Below are positions 15,076 through 16,259 of a stretch of DNA of 16,259 nucleotides, in pieces (the first letter of the stretch is position 1; every line of letters starts with the position of its first letter). The notes under the pieces were generated by a model, which did no database searches, was not told the origin of the DNA, and saw only the letters and a program-made list of their open reading frames with translations. The stretch is from JBEGQX01 sp041180805 (lineage in GTDB: Bacteria; Planctomycetota; Planctomycetia; Gemmatales; Gemmataceae), in the NCBI GenBank assembly GCA_041180805.1, contig JBEGQX010000219.1, forward strand, positions 1 through 16,259, read 5' to 3'. A program made the translations under genes and the position numbers.

Positions 15076-16259
15076 GGTTGGTCTTCTTTTTTCGATTGAA
15101 GGTAGGCAAAAAGATCCCGAAGTTCGGTGGGCGAAAGTTGCCGGTAAAGGTCCTCAGGCATCAGGGAAATTTGGGAATCTCTGATATCCTCGATATTGCC
15201 AAGGGGCACCATGGCTCTTTCATTTTTGGCATTCACCAGGGTGATCTCCCTATCTGTTTTGGTGATGGGTAGTCCGGTGATAACCCTGCCATCGCGAGTC
15301 TGAATAATCACGCTGACATATTCCCTGCGTATGGTGCTGTTTGGATCCACCAGGCTTTGCAGCATAAAAGAGCGATCCTGGCGGTTGGCGGTGGTAAGGT
15401 CTGGGCCAACCTTGTTACCCTGACCGAATAACTGGTGACAGTTGGCACAATGTTTGGAAAAAACCGCCTTGCCGATAACCTCGTTGCCTGTGCCAGCATT
15501 CAGGTCGTTGTTCAATCGGCGAACCTCCGCAAGTTTCTCCTCCCGGGAACCTTTATCGAGTTTACCCCAGTGTTTTGCCACCAAAGCATCCAATGCGGGA
15601 TCTTCCAGAAGCGCAATATTTCGAACTTCATCCAGAGTGGCCACGGTTGGCTTGATGTGGCCCCGATCCACTTCCTGAAGGAATGCCTTTGCAGAGGGTT
15701 TACGGCTGAGCAGTATCTGGCGAATTCGTTCTTGCAACATTGCAGATCCACTGGATTGGTGAAGCTGTAATAGTGCGCTGGTGATGTTTGGGGATTCCAG
15801 CCTGCCAAGCAGTTGCAGGGCGGATATTTTTATCGATTCCTTTTCATCCGATTGAACCAACTTCAACGCTTGGGGAATAAGTTCTTCTCTTGGTGACTGT
15901 GCCAGCATGCCAATCAAGGTGGATCGGCGGTTGGAATCAGACCTGGTATCAAAAGCTTCTCGGGTCGCTTTTGTGATGGGTTCAGCAAGGCCAAGCAGAA
16001 TTCCAAGGTGGGTCAGCGAAAGGTCTGCGGGGTGTTTTTGCCATTCTTGAAGGATCAATGCGGAAAGTTCAGGCGGGGCAGCAGATTGATTTGGGGGCCT
16101 TTGTTCCTGAATGCCAGCGATAATCTGGGGCCAAAGCGTGGCCCTTACTTCAGCACCGCTGTGCGCCTTCAATAATTGAAACACACTTTCGTAACCTTTG
16201 GGGGTACCTTCAGAGGCGTAAGTTCGCATCAACCTGGTTAGAAGTGTTTCCGTGGCAAC
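15072..16259 (-). CDS. Planctomycete-type cytochrome/heme-binding domain protein with helical repeats (partial)
   Basis: C-terminal part of a larger gene: the frame stays open to the right edge (at least nine codons beyond the TTG at 16232), so the true start lies outside the window. About 395 residues are visible. The first 230 or so are helical and repetitive, resembling HEAT-like repeats (for example ALKLVQSDEKESIKISALQLL). The last 140 form a cytochrome c-like domain with the heme-attachment motif CANCH encoded at 15449-15435, the following VGPDLT, and a late Met in SLMPEDLYRQLS as the likely second heme ligand. Such domains end many large exported planctomycete proteins, often behind a beta-propeller dehydrogenase-like module; that module is not visible here. 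The stop overlaps the start of the isochorismatase-fold gene by four bases. Confidence 0.86.
   Translation of the reverse strand, partial: VATETLLTRLMRTYASEGTPKGYESVFQLLKAHSGAEVRATLWPQIIAGIQEQRPPNQSAAPPELSALILQEWQKHPADLSLTHLGILLGLAEPITKATREAFDTRSDSNRRSTLIGMLAQSPREELIPQALKLVQSDEKESIKISALQLLGRLESPNITSALLQLHQSSGSAMLQERIRQILLSRKPSAKAFLQEVDRGHIKPTVATLDEVRNIALLEDPALDALVAKHWGKLDKGSREEKLAEVRRLNNDLNAGTGNEVIGKAVFSKHCANCHQLFGQGNKVGPDLTTANRQDRSFMLQSLVDPNSTIRREYVSVIIQTRDGRVITGLPITKTDREITLVNAKNERAMVPLGNIEDIRDSQISLMPEDLYRQLSPTELRDLFAYLQSKKEDQP

Noticed and set aside
1..16259. CRISPR array, mobile element, tRNA or rRNA
   Set aside because: I saw no regularly spaced direct repeats, transposase or integrase motifs, terminal inverted repeats, tRNA cloverleaf arms or rRNA-like sequence on reading both strands.

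Overview
The window looks like chromosomal DNA from a member of the Planctomycetota. It is of moderate GC, judged by eye. The strongest hint is the gene at the right edge, which combines a helical-repeat region with a C-terminal CxxCH heme-binding domain. That is the large exported cytochrome-like architecture expanded in planctomycetes. A DUF5722-type secreted glycosidase-like protein and a twin-arginine polysaccharide deacetylase agree with this. The phylum is an inference from protein architecture, since no rRNA or tRNA is present.

Left block (1-4566, + strand): a membrane-anchored class III adenylate cyclase is followed, after a 195-base gap, by a tight three-gene ABC exporter cluster. 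The order is DevC-like permease, DevA-like ATPase and HlyD/DevB-like periplasmic adaptor. It ends in a perfect 12-bp GC-rich hairpin that can terminate transcription from both sides.

Middle block (4585-7875): an NAD-dependent aldehyde dehydrogenase on the minus strand diverges from a membrane-anchored SurA/PpiC-type foldase that has its own sigma70-like promoter and an intrinsic terminator. A small four-helix DoxX-like membrane protein follows.

Secreted-protein block (7868-12044): a DUF5722/clan GH-A-like hydrolase candidate (minus) and a large exported protein of unknown function (plus) diverge from a 103-base intergenic region. The large protein contains an ancient internal duplication of about 220-235 residues that overlaps beta-propeller-like sequence.

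Tandem paralogues (12178-13014): two small, acidic, cytosolic-looking proteins of an unrecognised family stand head to tail. They share about 40% identity over their first 64 aligned residues and both end in Asp/Glu-rich tails.

Right block (13011-16259, minus strand): an apparent operon, read right to left, of a heme-domain/helical-repeat protein (cut by the window edge), a secreted isochorismatase-fold protein and an exported NodB-type polysaccharide deacetylase. The first two overlap by ATGA; the second and third are 25 bases apart.

Most of the window serves the cell envelope: an exporter, a foldase, secreted carbohydrate-active candidates and an exported cytochrome-like protein. I see no CRISPR array, transposase, phage gene, tRNA or rRNA. 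The best candidates for undescribed biology are the internally duplicated 813-residue protein with its divergent glycosidase-like partner, the tandem acidic paralogues, and the isochorismatase-fold protein that appears to lack two of its three catalytic residues.
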